From the NCBI GenBank assembly GCA_012862575.1, contig BLSF01000005.1, forward strand, positions 434,001-498,000: a stretch of 64,000 nt of DNA. Direction: 5' to 3'. Source of the DNA: Parietichytrium sp. I65-24A (taxonomy: Eukaryota > Sar > Bigyra > Thraustochytrida > Thraustochytriidae). Shown here piece by piece: positions 41,901 to 51,548 of this stretch. The stretch's first letter is position 1, and the number at the start of each line of letters is the position of its first letter. The notes beneath the pieces are model-generated. The model was not told the DNA's origin. It did no database searches and worked only from the letters and a program-made list of their open reading frames with translations. Both the position numbers and the translations under genes were made by a program.

Positions 41901-44900
41901 CGATTGCACCACCAAATGTGCCAGTGGACAGAGGTGTCTTCTCGACGATGATTGTGCAAGCGAAAACTGTCAGTTCGACAGCAGTGACGAATACGGAACG
42001 TGTGTCTCTTGTGACGATGGTGTGATGAACGGAAATGAGACATGTACTGACGGAGGTGGTGAAACTTGCGCTTTGAAAGAAAACAAGCGTTGCGGGCCAA
42101 ACGAACCTTGCATTTCAGCCTCTGATTGCTCAGCACAGCTTGGGTTTCCCGCTGTCTGCGACCAGTCATTGCTTATCTGCACCGGCCCACACGATGGCAT
42201 CAAGAATTTGGAGGAGACTGATGTTGACTGCGGCGGTCCCGATACTGCCGCGCCAAGGTGCTCCGCCGGGCTCGCATGCCTCGTCGACAACGATTGCCAG
42301 ACTGGCTTGTGTCACGACGGCGGCTGTAGTGCCCACTCCTTGTCTACGCTTCCATCACATTGCCAAAATGAGGAGTTCGACGAGGGACTAGAAGCCTGCG
42401 TCGACGGTGGCGGGGAGTGCGCCCCCTGGAATCTACTTTGTCCTGTTGGAAGCTTTGTAGGGTTTGGGCAAGATTCGAGCTGCACAACTGGGTATCAGGT
42501 TGAGAATATCTGCAGGGCACTGAATTTCACTTCAGAATCAATTACTAATTCTTCTGCAGCGGCGTCATGCTATGATGGTCTCGAAAATAACTATGAATCC
42601 GACGTAGACTGCGGAACTGTTTGCCATCGTCGTTGTGAGATTGGGGAGAAGTGCGTTCTGCACAGTGATTGCCAGACACAGCTTTGCGGTGTTGACAATG
42701 TATGTCGCTCACTCTCCAAAAACAAGCTTGCCGCTTGTTTACTCCCAAACGAAATTAAAGACGACTGGGAGACAGACGTAGATTGCGGGGGGGACTGTGC
42801 GTTCTTCGGAATAACATGCACGATGGGGCAACAGTGCAAATTTGACCGGGACTGTGAGACACTTCAATGTCGAGGCGGAATCTGTACGTCTTGCTCAAAT
42901 GGCGTTCAGGATGGTTTGGAAACTGGCGTTGATTGCGGTGGTCTAGATTGCTCTGGATGTTTGCATGGGGCTGGATGCGAGAGCGGCTTGGATTGCGACG
43001 GTTTCCCCTCAGCTTCCCGATGCGATTTGGAGAACGGTCTCTGCGTCGCAGTCGACTGTCCGGTCTCTGAAGGATCTAGCCTTGCTTGCTCAGGCTCCTT
43101 ATCTCTGTCTCTATTGGTGAACGAAAGCTTCACGTCGACAATTCAGGGCAAGTGCTCATTAATCGGCTCTGACCAGTTTGCGCTTCAGGTAGTTGAGTAT
43201 AGTTCGTCGTTGTGCGCAGCTCCTGCGACATGTCAAAACGTACATCTTCGGTTGGAGCACCCGAATGGGACATTCATTTTGATTAACTCCACAGGAATTA
43301 ATACTACCCTGACGGAAGACGCAAGTGGGACATCTGCAATTTTAAACGGGACACTGGGCAGTATTCAGGTTGCGCTTCAACAGCTCCAGCTCTGTATCAC
43401 GGATGAATTTCGTCCACTGGCCAAATCTCTAACGCTGGGCCTGAGCTTGGAGAGTGTCAGTTCGGGATGTTCCATTGCGGATTCAAATCAAGTCCAGGTG
43501 CAAATCGAAAATGCAGTCAATAACTATTACTCAGTCGCAGGGAAATTTTGGTTCCCTGTTGATGCAGCCCTCTCAACAAGAAGGCTTGCGGCTTCTGCAT
43601 CATATGTAAGCACCGCGGATAAGGTCTGTGGTTCGGTATCCGGCAAGTGCTACTACCCTGCTCACCAAATCGATGTTGACCTAGAAGTAGAAAACTACTG
43701 TATCAATCGAACAATGGCTTCTTGTGCGTCGATAGTGCAGCCGAGCTTTGGGCAGATTCTCCTGGGGTCGCTTCAACGAACGACTAATATTACCACGCAC
43801 CTTTCATCCAAGAACACGACGATCTCCATTTCCATTCCTGGGTATCGTAACGTACTGTCAAGGAGCCTTAAAGACCATAGCGCTGCGCTGGTCGATTTCG
43901 GAGATGTGTACCTGGTACCCGAACGGGAGAGCACATTGGCTCCGACCTTCTCACCTACTTCCGCTCCCCCAACTACCGAACCAACGACGACAAGCCCGAC
44001 TCAATCTCCATTTCACGAAACGACTCTGCAGCCAACAGGGGACCCAACCTACTCGCCAACTTTAACGCCATCATTGAACCCGACTGGTCAACCAACGTTG
44101 ACTCATCAACCTACGCCCGGACCCACTTACCACCCAACAAGAGTGCCATCTCAGCATCCAACAAATGCACCAACCGTCAACCCCACGAGCGCTCCAACGA
44201 CAACTCCAACTCACACCCCATCGCTGGCTCCTCACTTTGGTCCAACGCTGGCGCCGTCAAGAACCCCCACGACTTCGCCGAGTGATGCACCAACGACACT
44301 GCCTTCCGATGCGTCGACTAGTATGCCCACTCGCGAGCCTACAAAGTCGCCATCAGATGACCCAACCGCTTCACCTTCTCAGGAGCCAGTGAATTCTGTG
44401 ACAAATTCGCCCACGGAGTCACCGACAATTGCGCCGACGCGTTCGCCTACAGATGCGCCATCCTCTTCTCCAACGGACACGCCGACAGATGTGCCAACAG
44501 ACGCGCCAACTCTTTCCCCCACTGATGCGCCAACTGTGAGCCCCACTGATGCGCCGACAGATGTGCCAACAGACTCGCCAACACTTTCACCAACTGATGC
44601 GCCATCCTCTTCTCCAACACATACGCCGACAGATGTGCCAACTGTGAGCCCCACTGATGCGCCCACCAAAGTGCCAACACACGCGCCAACTCTTTCACCC
44701 ACTGATGCGCCTACCAGTTCACCAACAAGTCAACCGACTATGTCTCCAACGGAGGCGCCCACCAAAGTGCCAACAGACGCGCCAACGATGTCTCCAACGG
44801 AGGCGCCCACCAAAGTGCCAACAGACGCGCCAACGATGTCTCCGACAAAAGCACCCACGGCCGCACCCAGCTCAGAACCGACCTCCAGCCCAACACAAGC

Positions 44901-47900
44901 TCCGACGAACGCCCCGACGACTTCGCCAACCTTATCACCGACTCTGCAACCAACCGAGACTCCAACGACTTCAGCGCCATCACAAAGTCCCAGCTCAACA
45001 CCAACCCAGAGCCCAACGATAATTACCCGGAGCCCAACGAATCCGACTCGTGAGCCGACCGTGAATCCCACGGAGTCGCCAAGCTCGGAGCCAACGCTGG
45101 TTCCAACTCGAGCACCCACCGAATCTCCGACCGAGTCTCCGACATTCTCACCTACAAGGTCTCCTTCAAAAGCGCCTTCTTCGGTTCCAACAGCCGACCC
45201 CACCGCGCACCCAACGGTACAACCAACCGCGCACCCAACGGTACATCCAACCGCAACGCCGACGGTGGAGCCAACTGAATCTCCGAGCGTCAGCCCGACT
45301 CTGGAACCAACTGAAATTCCGTCCCCTTCTCCAAGTACTGCTCCATCCCAGTCTCCATCAGCAACTCCGTCAGAGTCACCTACAAGGTCGCCATCAGACT
45401 CACCAACTCAAGCTCCCTCCTCAAGCCCGACTCATGCCCCGACGAGGAACCCAACCTTGATGCCTTCGAATGCGCCAACGACGGAAGCCCCAACTTCCAG
45501 CCCAACACTGCATCCAACTGCTGGGGCGTCAGTGGTAATCACCTCTGCGTTCTACTCTCTGTGCGGTGGGGTGGTCGAGTCTTCGAAAGCGGTGACCACC
45601 GTCTCGAGCCTCCTTTCCTATCAAGTCGAAAGCGTAGAAGACGAAAGTTTGGAAACGAGCTGCACCGTAGGAGCGACTTGCGAACTGCCGAGCAGGGAGG
45701 GAGTGTTCTCTCTTCGCCTGGCTGGTAATGGCGGTGTCGAGGAAATAGAATTTCATATCGAATGCACAGACGAAGATGGATGCCTTTGCGCCGAATCCGC
45801 CTGGCAGTATTGTGCAAACAATGCTGACAGTGGATCCATTCGGGCATTTGGCCAGATAACCATTTCCGAAGAATCTGTACGGGCCTGCTTGAGATGGAAA
45901 GACTCAACAATGGATTTTGACCTGGCCGTCGTATTTGGCGTTTCGAACGAAACGTCTTCGGATGCCTATGAGTGTCTCGTATCTAATGCAGTAAAATCCT
46001 GTGGAGATGCTGTATTAAAGCAGTCCCGCGAAGACGGCGACACCGGAGGTGCTGAAGGTTTGTTGATCAGCAAAGTTCACGAGACGGTGTACTCATTCTA
46101 CGTGGAAAACTATCTTGGCAACAAGGCTACAGAGCTGAGTGGCGTCACATTGGAGTTGGACGGTTATGGCCTCTCGAGTACACCGGTTGCCTTCGGGCTT
46201 GCAAGCCCGCTAGACGATGAGTATTTTGTGTTTTGGCCCGGGGAGTGGGCATCTGGAGAATATCGTGATGAAGCAAAGTATGCGAAATTGATGTGCCTCG
46301 ATGCAACCGCCTCGGAGTCAATATCGTTAAGTTGGACGCCGCTTTACTCTTCTGCGCCTTTTTCTAGCAGCACTACTTGTGACGCCGGTATTCCTGCAGC
46401 GTCGTCCGAGCCCCTCTCTTGCGAAATCGGCATCGAAATTCGGACCTTTTGGGAGGCGTCCTATGCTCACACCCAAACAGCAGAACCAACGCCAGCTCCT
46501 ACAGGAGCCGATGGGAATATTGTTGGAGATGATGTAGTAAAGGTGTACACCTCTATTTACCCGCACAATTCTTCTGCTGCGGCGTCTCTGCGGCAAATTA
46601 GCGATATTGAGATACAGTCTGATGGGCTTGATCTCGTTACTTCCACAGAAAGATTCTGGCTAACATCTGAGGGAAGCTGCACTTCAGAACTATCCGCTCA
46701 AGAGGCTAAGGACTTTTGCCTCAGCTCCTACGAAGCGAATTTGTGCACGCTGGAGGAAATTGAGTTTTTCTCCAGCGTATCACTTTGCAGCCCAAGATAC
46801 AGCACAGCTTGGATCAACGACGAATGCTTGACAGACGATGGACTGAGCGGCCACGCGGTCATCTCTGCCATATCCGCGTGCAACTACGAGGCTTGTGCAG
46901 ACGAAGGGTATCCCGGGGAGCGTTGTTGGCATAATGGGTCCAAACCTACTAGTTGCAAGGATAATTGGGTCGCAGCTGGAGTGCTTGTCGAAGGAGAATT
47001 CGTCAACACACTGCTGCACTGCGACCTTTGCGATGAAAGTCAGGATTGCAACCTCTACGTTTTTGCTGGAATATATAGCAGCACCGCGGATCCGGTTTAC
47101 GACTACTTGTCCGAGTGCATGGCTTCGAACAACTCAGAAGACTGCATCATTCCAGCAGAAAAGTCTCCGGGAACGTGTTTTGCCTCTTCTGAGGCATGCG
47201 GAAATGCAAATCGATACCACACGGTTCAAGATGGAGCATGCTTTCCCACCGTTGAGGCACTGCAAACCGTGGAGCAGATTTGGTCTCCTGATAACTGCGA
47301 ATGTGCGTCCTCCACGGCATTTGAGACGTATTGCGCGCCAGACAGCGAGACTCATCGCGCCTTTTGCTGCAAGACATCTCAGAGCGTCAACGAAAAGAAC
47401 GCCACACTCTCTCAACAGACATTTGAAATACCGAATGATCTGGACGACAACGCGGTGGCACAGCTAAGTGTCAAAGTCACTTTACCTTTCGCATCTTCAG
47501 TAGGTTACGTGGGTGTGTTCGACGAGGACACTCTTCGTGAAGTGCTCAACGGCACGATAGATGCTTCGACATTGTGCACTTCACTGACAGCCACTGGTTC
47601 AGTGGTTTCCGCGCCAACTAGCTCGATTGCAGGTACGGTACTTGTGGATGTTGATGCTCCGACGACCCCCGCACACTACTTTGTCTGCTCGCTTCGCGGA
47701 GTCGCGGCATCTTTAGGCTGCTCTGTCGAGCCGCGTTGTCGTTTGACGTCAAGCTCGCTTGGGACATTCTCTGTCGGTATCGACCAATGCATTCCTGTCA
47801 CGTTTAATTGCCCGCAAGGCTTTGCTGGAGAAGGTTGCAGCACGTGTAACGCAACGATTGACAGTGATGGAGACTCTGTTCCTGATTGTACTGATCTGTG

Positions 47901-49797
47901 TCCTTTCGACGATCAAATCGCTGCATCAAGCGATCTCACGGCTGAGCGGCCATGGTGTGGAGTCGACGACTCGGCCGGAGATGAGGATTTGTATGACTCG
48001 GAAATTGAATACTCGGATCGCTCCACAACGTTATCTGGACTTACCTGCCAGAATTGGAGCGAACAATACCCTCACGAACACTCTGCTCTCTCGTATCGCC
48101 AAAGCTATGGTTTGTGCGGCTCCATGGATCTTAGCAATGAGTTGTTTCCCTGCGCTTTCCCTTTTTCGGACAGCTCCAATGGGAAGACCATGATAGATTC
48201 ATGCGCTACCGGGGGTCGTTATTGCGTGGACATCTCTTTCACTGAATTGACCAGTGAGAACAGACTCTCTTGCACGGAATGCGATCTGGATATAAGACAT
48301 GGTTATTCCGAGCTCGGCAACCATAACAAGTGTAGAAATCCAGACGATGCGCCAGGAGGGCCATGGTGCTTTACAACTGACCCTCTTGTGAGATGGGAAT
48401 ATTGCTTTGAAAATACGACTGCGGAGAGCAGCAGCAGCGCCAATGACGTGGCTGTTCTGGGCACTGCGACGACAGGGGTCACTTCTGTGACCTTAGACTC
48501 CGTCGAAGGTTCGAGTTTGGAACCGAAGACCGAGATCTCGAGTAGCTCCTTAAGCCCAGCTGGGTTTGCAGTTCGTGGCCAGTCTGAAGTGAAGGCTAAA
48601 TATGTGCACCTTGGCTGTTTGTCGGGATTTGGAACTACGGCACAGTCGTCAAGTTCAGTCACAGTGAGCTTGTCTGCAAAAAGCGTCTCGGGTTGCGCGA
48701 TTTATTGCTCCAGACTTGGTTTTAAATTTTTTGACCTGTTTGAAAGCGGAGCAAAGTGCCAATGCTTAGCTTCGCGACCCTCGAGCTCAGAGTTTCTTCA
48801 TATTGCAGCAGACTCAATTTACGAGGGCGAGAGCTCAAGCTGCTTCACGGACGGATCCGGATCTGCTCCTGCAGGAACGGAGTGTGGGTATCCATTCACT
48901 TACGGAGGAAAGACATACACAGACGGGATGTGCATCCGCATCTCTTCGGCAAGCATTTGCCGTACGAAAGACAACCTATTTGGGGGTTGCAAGTGCATGT
49001 GTTGGACCAAGTGTGCTGACAGAAGCCCTTGTGGAGGCCCGAAGGGAGGGGCGAGGTCGCTCTACTCTGTTCATACCGATGATATTGCGCTGCCATTCGC
49101 CATCGCGTCCGATGTCAGCTCCAAAGCAGTCGTCGGTCTCACCACAAACTGGAAGGTGATCTACGACAATCTTTTCGTGTCAGTTCACTTGTCAGAGCCT
49201 GGGCAAGTGGCGGTTTCTCCAGATGCGACGCGATACGCAGTTGCAGATCGAGAGAGTGGCAAGGTGATCATTTTTGACGAGAGTAGAGTGGTGCAAAGAG
49301 TAGTAGATGCAGCTGGGGACGATTTTGTGGCGCTGCTTACTCCAATCTTGCTATCCATGGACAATTCCGATGTTTACATAATTGTGGGATCGCAGACTCT
49401 CACCATCTGCAGTATCATTGACGTCGACTCAGCTTGCAGCTCGGTGGAATTCTATCTCCGTCTCCCGTCTCTCTTGAGTACAGCTACCCTTTCCGCTGGA
49501 TCCGTGAGCACAGGGGCGCCCAAGTGGATCGCTCGCCCGCATACATCCGGTTCCGACACCTTATTCCTCATCGATTCCCTGGGTTCTCTCTACTCGTACA
49601 GTCTGGAGACTGAGTTATTTTCCGCGATACGGTTGAACGGTTCCAACGTTACGGGGGCTCTGCAGGTCGCTCTGTCTAAATCAGACGATGTGTATGTTCT
49701 CCTCTCCAACTCCATCTTGCATTTGCAGTCCAACTCATCGTGGTCAATGCCTACTGTCACCTCGTCCACCTTCTTCGCACTCTTCACCCAATCGTAG
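38926..49797 (+). CDS. Giant multi-pass surface protein: Cys-rich repeats, Pro-Thr stalk, mosaic ectodomain
   Basis: 3623 residues in one frame without an intron. Layout: residues 1-155 cytosolic helical; about nine hydrophobic spans between 159 and 596, with a Cys-containing loop (CSKYN, LQCC) at about 430-510. Residues 616-1380 hold about nine Cys-rich repeats, consensus C-x-D-G-V-x-N-G-x-E-T-D-V-D-C-G-G...C..G..C..D.DC...C, interrupted by a fibronectin-II-like block (CVFPFLYDGVIYSSC, ~845). A beta-rich segment follows (1380-1660). Residues ~1667-2200 are a Pro/Thr/Ser stalk (APTxSPT repeats). The C-terminal part includes a thrombospondin-3-like DSDGDSVPDCTDLCP (~2980), a kringle-like end CRNPDDAPGGPWCFT (~3135), a WSC-like Cys block (3226-3309), a second FN2-like block and a propeller-like tail. 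Probably extracellular after the last span: adhesion, wall or prey contact (inference). Individual domain names beyond the repeats are tentative. Confidence 0.9.
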   Translation: MRKLDPGLLQAESSVAEFVPVVLNLVDRGKLVAKGRRAVVPELHATRVQEVSQLLEKCGVAKLGQVLEIEKTSLESAGIQADLVEVLLLTAEAYCACDSNVEAGELPKKESATKLKRSGHAGATVFDSSEWVKRCDWVQQRRYVHQVNLTAQRNAKGGLFTLLIGGAGIACAAALSFSEEHTLQSVFLMVIGSLLIFTNGVGFYGANRVIDDIRRETSRARNPRVAAMFQSDLEMTDGLETAGQHILQAVAYQNMLLIVLVLVFVVFALGPSEETVDAGVAVAAGFGIAIIPVFAFTLYYITVLVSFYEMAQSSVGALCGVLLSSAGLQGIATIWLVNRIMETSQVVETIPVVFPILILMCDFALAISSVLCFIAAWRESVVGLRATRIAVVCCSVPASALQVTMVALFRLARLVEENCALVMNALSETFFEEHLGCSKYNGTGRLQTSLGVFELVDGPGESVFCGRGLENKTRAALAWERSPADSLFGDFQVNHYGCLNLQCCTSFSSFVTKLDSTLIAIAVIHLTGSMLLFVLITYLIKNASMHSEAAGVELQGEALESKLGTKIKLKRPGAVIQSLTLVIVLVVTGAIVVGYESLNVVADYNSLVDLEAEQPQVCNPDDALSSCPPVGVCKIMIGECCANGVQDGVEAGIDCGEQCGVGCEAGESCLADSDCLSNCCVAGLCDATCLSVLLPDQVPIAECFDGIQNNEETCVDGGGASCVSVECALVVDGDSQCLEDVQQYCTIKGQRCPLHSSCLVDTDCEDGLVCAAWNKTCEEKSNLEAARDVPDLDEWVEQYLKQYSTLKALGSKCTDDDQCATLNCTKPTCRTAETSGPAEARYQACVFPFLYDGVIYSSCVDAQAGITPPNWATYSGDEGSQHRFWCATAYRPSEIDWGFCNCEDVFPDDEDYKVCSLFMLDSSSLRDQECELNCGSTCGIIGKSLCDNNLRCTSNRDCQSGLCFDDGDTALCIACDDGVKNGLETDVDCGGDDCTTKCASGQRCLLDDDCASENCQFDSSDEYGTCVSCDDGVMNGNETCTDGGGETCALKENKRCGPNEPCISASDCSAQLGFPAVCDQSLLICTGPHDGIKNLEETDVDCGGPDTAAPRCSAGLACLVDNDCQTGLCHDGGCSAHSLSTLPSHCQNEEFDEGLEACVDGGGECAPWNLLCPVGSFVGFGQDSSCTTGYQVENICRALNFTSESITNSSAAASCYDGLENNYESDVDCGTVCHRRCEIGEKCVLHSDCQTQLCGVDNVCRSLSKNKLAACLLPNEIKDDWETDVDCGGDCAFFGITCTMGQQCKFDRDCETLQCRGGICTSCSNGVQDGLETGVDCGGLDCSGCLHGAGCESGLDCDGFPSASRCDLENGLCVAVDCPVSEGSSLACSGSLSLSLLVNESFTSTIQGKCSLIGSDQFALQVVEYSSSLCAAPATCQNVHLRLEHPNGTFILINSTGINTTLTEDASGTSAILNGTLGSIQVALQQLQLCITDEFRPLAKSLTLGLSLESVSSGCSIADSNQVQVQIENAVNNYYSVAGKFWFPVDAALSTRRLAASASYVSTADKVCGSVSGKCYYPAHQIDVDLEVENYCINRTMASCASIVQPSFGQILLGSLQRTTNITTHLSSKNTTISISIPGYRNVLSRSLKDHSAALVDFGDVYLVPERESTLAPTFSPTSAPPTTEPTTTSPTQSPFHETTLQPTGDPTYSPTLTPSLNPTGQPTLTHQPTPGPTYHPTRVPSQHPTNAPTVNPTSAPTTTPTHTPSLAPHFGPTLAPSRTPTTSPSDAPTTLPSDASTSMPTREPTKSPSDDPTASPSQEPVNSVTNSPTESPTIAPTRSPTDAPSSSPTDTPTDVPTDAPTLSPTDAPTVSPTDAPTDVPTDSPTLSPTDAPSSSPTHTPTDVPTVSPTDAPTKVPTHAPTLSPTDAPTSSPTSQPTMSPTEAPTKVPTDAPTMSPTEAPTKVPTDAPTMSPTKAPTAAPSSEPTSSPTQAPTNAPTTSPTLSPTLQPTETPTTSAPSQSPSSTPTQSPTIITRSPTNPTREPTVNPTESPSSEPTLVPTRAPTESPTESPTFSPTRSPSKAPSSVPTADPTAHPTVQPTAHPTVHPTATPTVEPTESPSVSPTLEPTEIPSPSPSTAPSQSPSATPSESPTRSPSDSPTQAPSSSPTHAPTRNPTLMPSNAPTTEAPTSSPTLHPTAGASVVITSAFYSLCGGVVESSKAVTTVSSLLSYQVESVEDESLETSCTVGATCELPSREGVFSLRLAGNGGVEEIEFHIECTDEDGCLCAESAWQYCANNADSGSIRAFGQITISEESVRACLRWKDSTMDFDLAVVFGVSNETSSDAYECLVSNAVKSCGDAVLKQSREDGDTGGAEGLLISKVHETVYSFYVENYLGNKATELSGVTLELDGYGLSSTPVAFGLASPLDDEYFVFWPGEWASGEYRDEAKYAKLMCLDATASESISLSWTPLYSSAPFSSSTTCDAGIPAASSEPLSCEIGIEIRTFWEASYAHTQTAEPTPAPTGADGNIVGDDVVKVYTSIYPHNSSAAASLRQISDIEIQSDGLDLVTSTERFWLTSEGSCTSELSAQEAKDFCLSSYEANLCTLEEIEFFSSVSLCSPRYSTAWINDECLTDDGLSGHAVISAISACNYEACADEGYPGERCWHNGSKPTSCKDNWVAAGVLVEGEFVNTLLHCDLCDESQDCNLYVFAGIYSSTADPVYDYLSECMASNNSEDCIIPAEKSPGTCFASSEACGNANRYHTVQDGACFPTVEALQTVEQIWSPDNCECASSTAFETYCAPDSETHRAFCCKTSQSVNEKNATLSQQTFEIPNDLDDNAVAQLSVKVTLPFASSVGYVGVFDEDTLREVLNGTIDASTLCTSLTATGSVVSAPTSSIAGTVLVDVDAPTTPAHYFVCSLRGVAASLGCSVEPRCRLTSSSLGTFSVGIDQCIPVTFNCPQGFAGEGCSTCNATIDSDGDSVPDCTDLCPFDDQIAASSDLTAERPWCGVDDSAGDEDLYDSEIEYSDRSTTLSGLTCQNWSEQYPHEHSALSYRQSYGLCGSMDLSNELFPCAFPFSDSSNGKTMIDSCATGGRYCVDISFTELTSENRLSCTECDLDIRHGYSELGNHNKCRNPDDAPGGPWCFTTDPLVRWEYCFENTTAESSSSANDVAVLGTATTGVTSVTLDSVEGSSLEPKTEISSSSLSPAGFAVRGQSEVKAKYVHLGCLSGFGTTAQSSSSVTVSLSAKSVSGCAIYCSRLGFKFFDLFESGAKCQCLASRPSSSEFLHIAADSIYEGESSSCFTDGSGSAPAGTECGYPFTYGGKTYTDGMCIRISSASICRTKDNLFGGCKCMCWTKCADRSPCGGPKGGARSLYSVHTDDIALPFAIASDVSSKAVVGLTTNWKVIYDNLFVSVHLSEPGQVAVSPDATRYAVADRESGKVIIFDESRVVQRVVDAAGDDFVALLTPILLSMDNSDVYIIVGSQTLTICSIIDVDSACSSVEFYLRLPSLLSTATLSAGSVSTGAPKWIARPHTSGSDTLFLIDSLGSLYSYSLETELFSAIRLNGSNVTGALQVALSKSDDVYVLLSNSILHLQSNSSWSMPTVTSSTFFALFTQS
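43920..45530 (+). repeat. Pro-Thr repeat stalk with near-identical 48-bp units
   Basis: About 535 residues of (A/S)PT-type triplets. At DNA level two identical 48-bp units occupy 44740-44787 and 44788-44835, with diverged copies around 44641-44700, so the array is probably length-variable. Such stalks are normally heavily O-glycosylated (established for mucin-like proteins; inferred here). Confidence 0.9.
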
Positions 49798-50469
49798 ACT
49801 TCCTATAGCTAACTACTATTAATTAAATAGTACCCATGTCGCACATATACCCTACCCATACGAGCTTCTGTTGTGTTAAATTCTACCGATAAGACTATTT
49901 TATGTATAGCATATCTACAGATAGTTTATTTATGGCAGCCCTATTTGCAATGTACTAATTCTTTAGCCATGGGCTACTATAGGTTAGGTTAGGCAGCCCA
50001 CTAGAAGATGGTCTATGTCGATCTACTCTACTCTGCTCTAAAGCCAGGCTAGTCCATTGCGGCGGGGGTTCTTCAGGCACATTCTTTTGTTCCCCAGACG
50101 CATCCCCCTCGCGCCTCGCGTTTCGTGGCGACCACGAAGCAGCGTAGCGGCAGTCTAGCGCGCGTAAGAGTCCCCCTCACAACCCCAACAAGCCCTTCGC
50201 TTTTCTTTCTTTCTTTCCTTCCCTTTCTCTCATCCCACCGTCCGCGGCGAGGACGATCATTCCCTTGTTCACCCTCCCACATTGCGGAACATCCAAAGCG
50301 CCAGAGGTCGAGAGAGAAAGAAAGAGCGAAAGAAATAGGGAAAGAAAGAAATAGGGAAAGAAAGAACGAAAGAACGGAAGAAAGAGGGAAAGCAGAGGAG
50401 AGGATCGAGTGCGGGTGATTTGGGGAATAGGGGAATAGGGGAATAGTGGAATAGGGGAAGGAAAAGAGG
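49798..50469. promoter_or_regulatory. Intergenic region and purine-rich leader of uL3m
   Basis: An AGGTTAGGTTAGG motif is at 49980-49993, then CT-rich DNA (50190-50235). A long purine tract with GAAAGAAATAGG and GGGGAATA repeats (50309-50460) runs up to the uL3m ATG. No gene is seen. Confidence 0.45.
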
Positions 50470-51548
50470 ATGGCGAGCGGTCTTTCTTTAGTGGTGCGTC
50501 GCGCGGCGTTGGTGGGCGCGCGGCCCGTCTCTCATTCCGCGTCGTATTTCGGTGTGCGCGGACTGGCGGGAAAAGCGGAGGCAGCGTCGTGGCTGGATGA
50601 CGAGGTGCAAGTGGACCCGATGGAGTTTCGCGTGTGGCGGCGGAAAGAGCGTACGCCGAGGGACCTGATGCCGAAGAGGACCGGCCTGGTGGCGCTCAAG
50701 ATGGGAATGATGCAAGGGTACAACGAGTACGGGCAGCAAAGGGCGCTCACGGTGCTCAAGGTGGAGGATTGCTTCGTGTCGCAAGTGAAGACCGTGGCGA
50801 CGGACGGGTTCAACGCCGTGCAAGTGGCCGCGGGGCACGTCAAGATGAAGCATGTGAACAAGCCGATGATGGGCCACTTTGACAAGGCGGGGATCCCTCC
50901 GCGCCAGCAGCTGTCGGAGTTTCCGGTCACCGAAGAGGGCCTACTGCCCGTGGGGACTCCTCTGACATGCAGGCACTTTGTGCCTGGCCAGCACGTGGAC
51001 GTGCAGGGAGTGACGATCGGTAAAGGGTTTCAAGGAGTCATGAAGAAGTGGGGGTTCAAGGGTCAGCCGGCAAGTCACGGTGTTTCGCTTGCGCACCGTT
51101 CTCCTGGTTCCATCGGACAGTGCCAAGGTGAGTTGCAAATTGACGCAGAATGGGTTTTGTTGAACGAGCATGAGTGGGGACTGGTTGGCTAACGCACGGC
51201 TGTTGTTGTTGCTTGAATTGAATTCATCGTATAGACCCTGGCCGCGTACGCAAGGGTAGGAAGATGGCAGGGCGGATGGGTGGTAAAAACAAGACCATCC
51301 AAAATTTGGTAGTTTTCAAAATCGATGTCGAGCGAAACCTGATTTACTTGGAGGGGCCTGTTCCTGGCAAGGCTGGCACATACTTGAGGATCCAAGATGC
51401 CATTAAGAAGAAGGGGGTTCTCTTCAACGGTGCCGAAAGTAACCTGCCATTCCCGACTTTTACTGCTCCTGAAGGTGAACAACTTGACTCTCCAGTCATC
51501 ATGCAGCCAACTCCAAAGAAGAACGAGATGGACGAGCGGTATGTCTAA
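50470..51548 (+). CDS. MRPL3: Mitochondrial ribosomal protein uL3m (one intron)
   Basis: Exons 50470-51127 and 51235-51548 with a 107-bp intron (GTGAGT...CGTATAG), splitting an Asp codon in GQCQDPGRV; 323 residues. The first ~35 residues are Arg/Ser/Ala-rich without acids (MASGLSLVVRRAALVG...), a typical mitochondrial presequence. The uL3 core is clear: TGLVALKMGMM, VTIGKGFQGVMKKWGFKGQPASHG then HRSPGSIGQCQDPGRV.KGRKMAGRMGG, the segment reaching into the peptidyl-transferase region. Retaining the intron gives a stop after ELQIDAEW..., so splicing is required. It converges tail-to-tail with mitochondrial EF-Ts. Confidence 0.97.

Noticed and set aside
44379-45203. Minus-strand frames full of VGASVGT-type repeats
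   Set aside because: Antisense translation of the Pro-Thr stalk repeat; pure shadow of a low-complexity array.
49980-49993. AGGTTAGGTTAGG telomere-like motif
   Set aside because: Only two units, internal, with normal genes on both sides; not a telomere.
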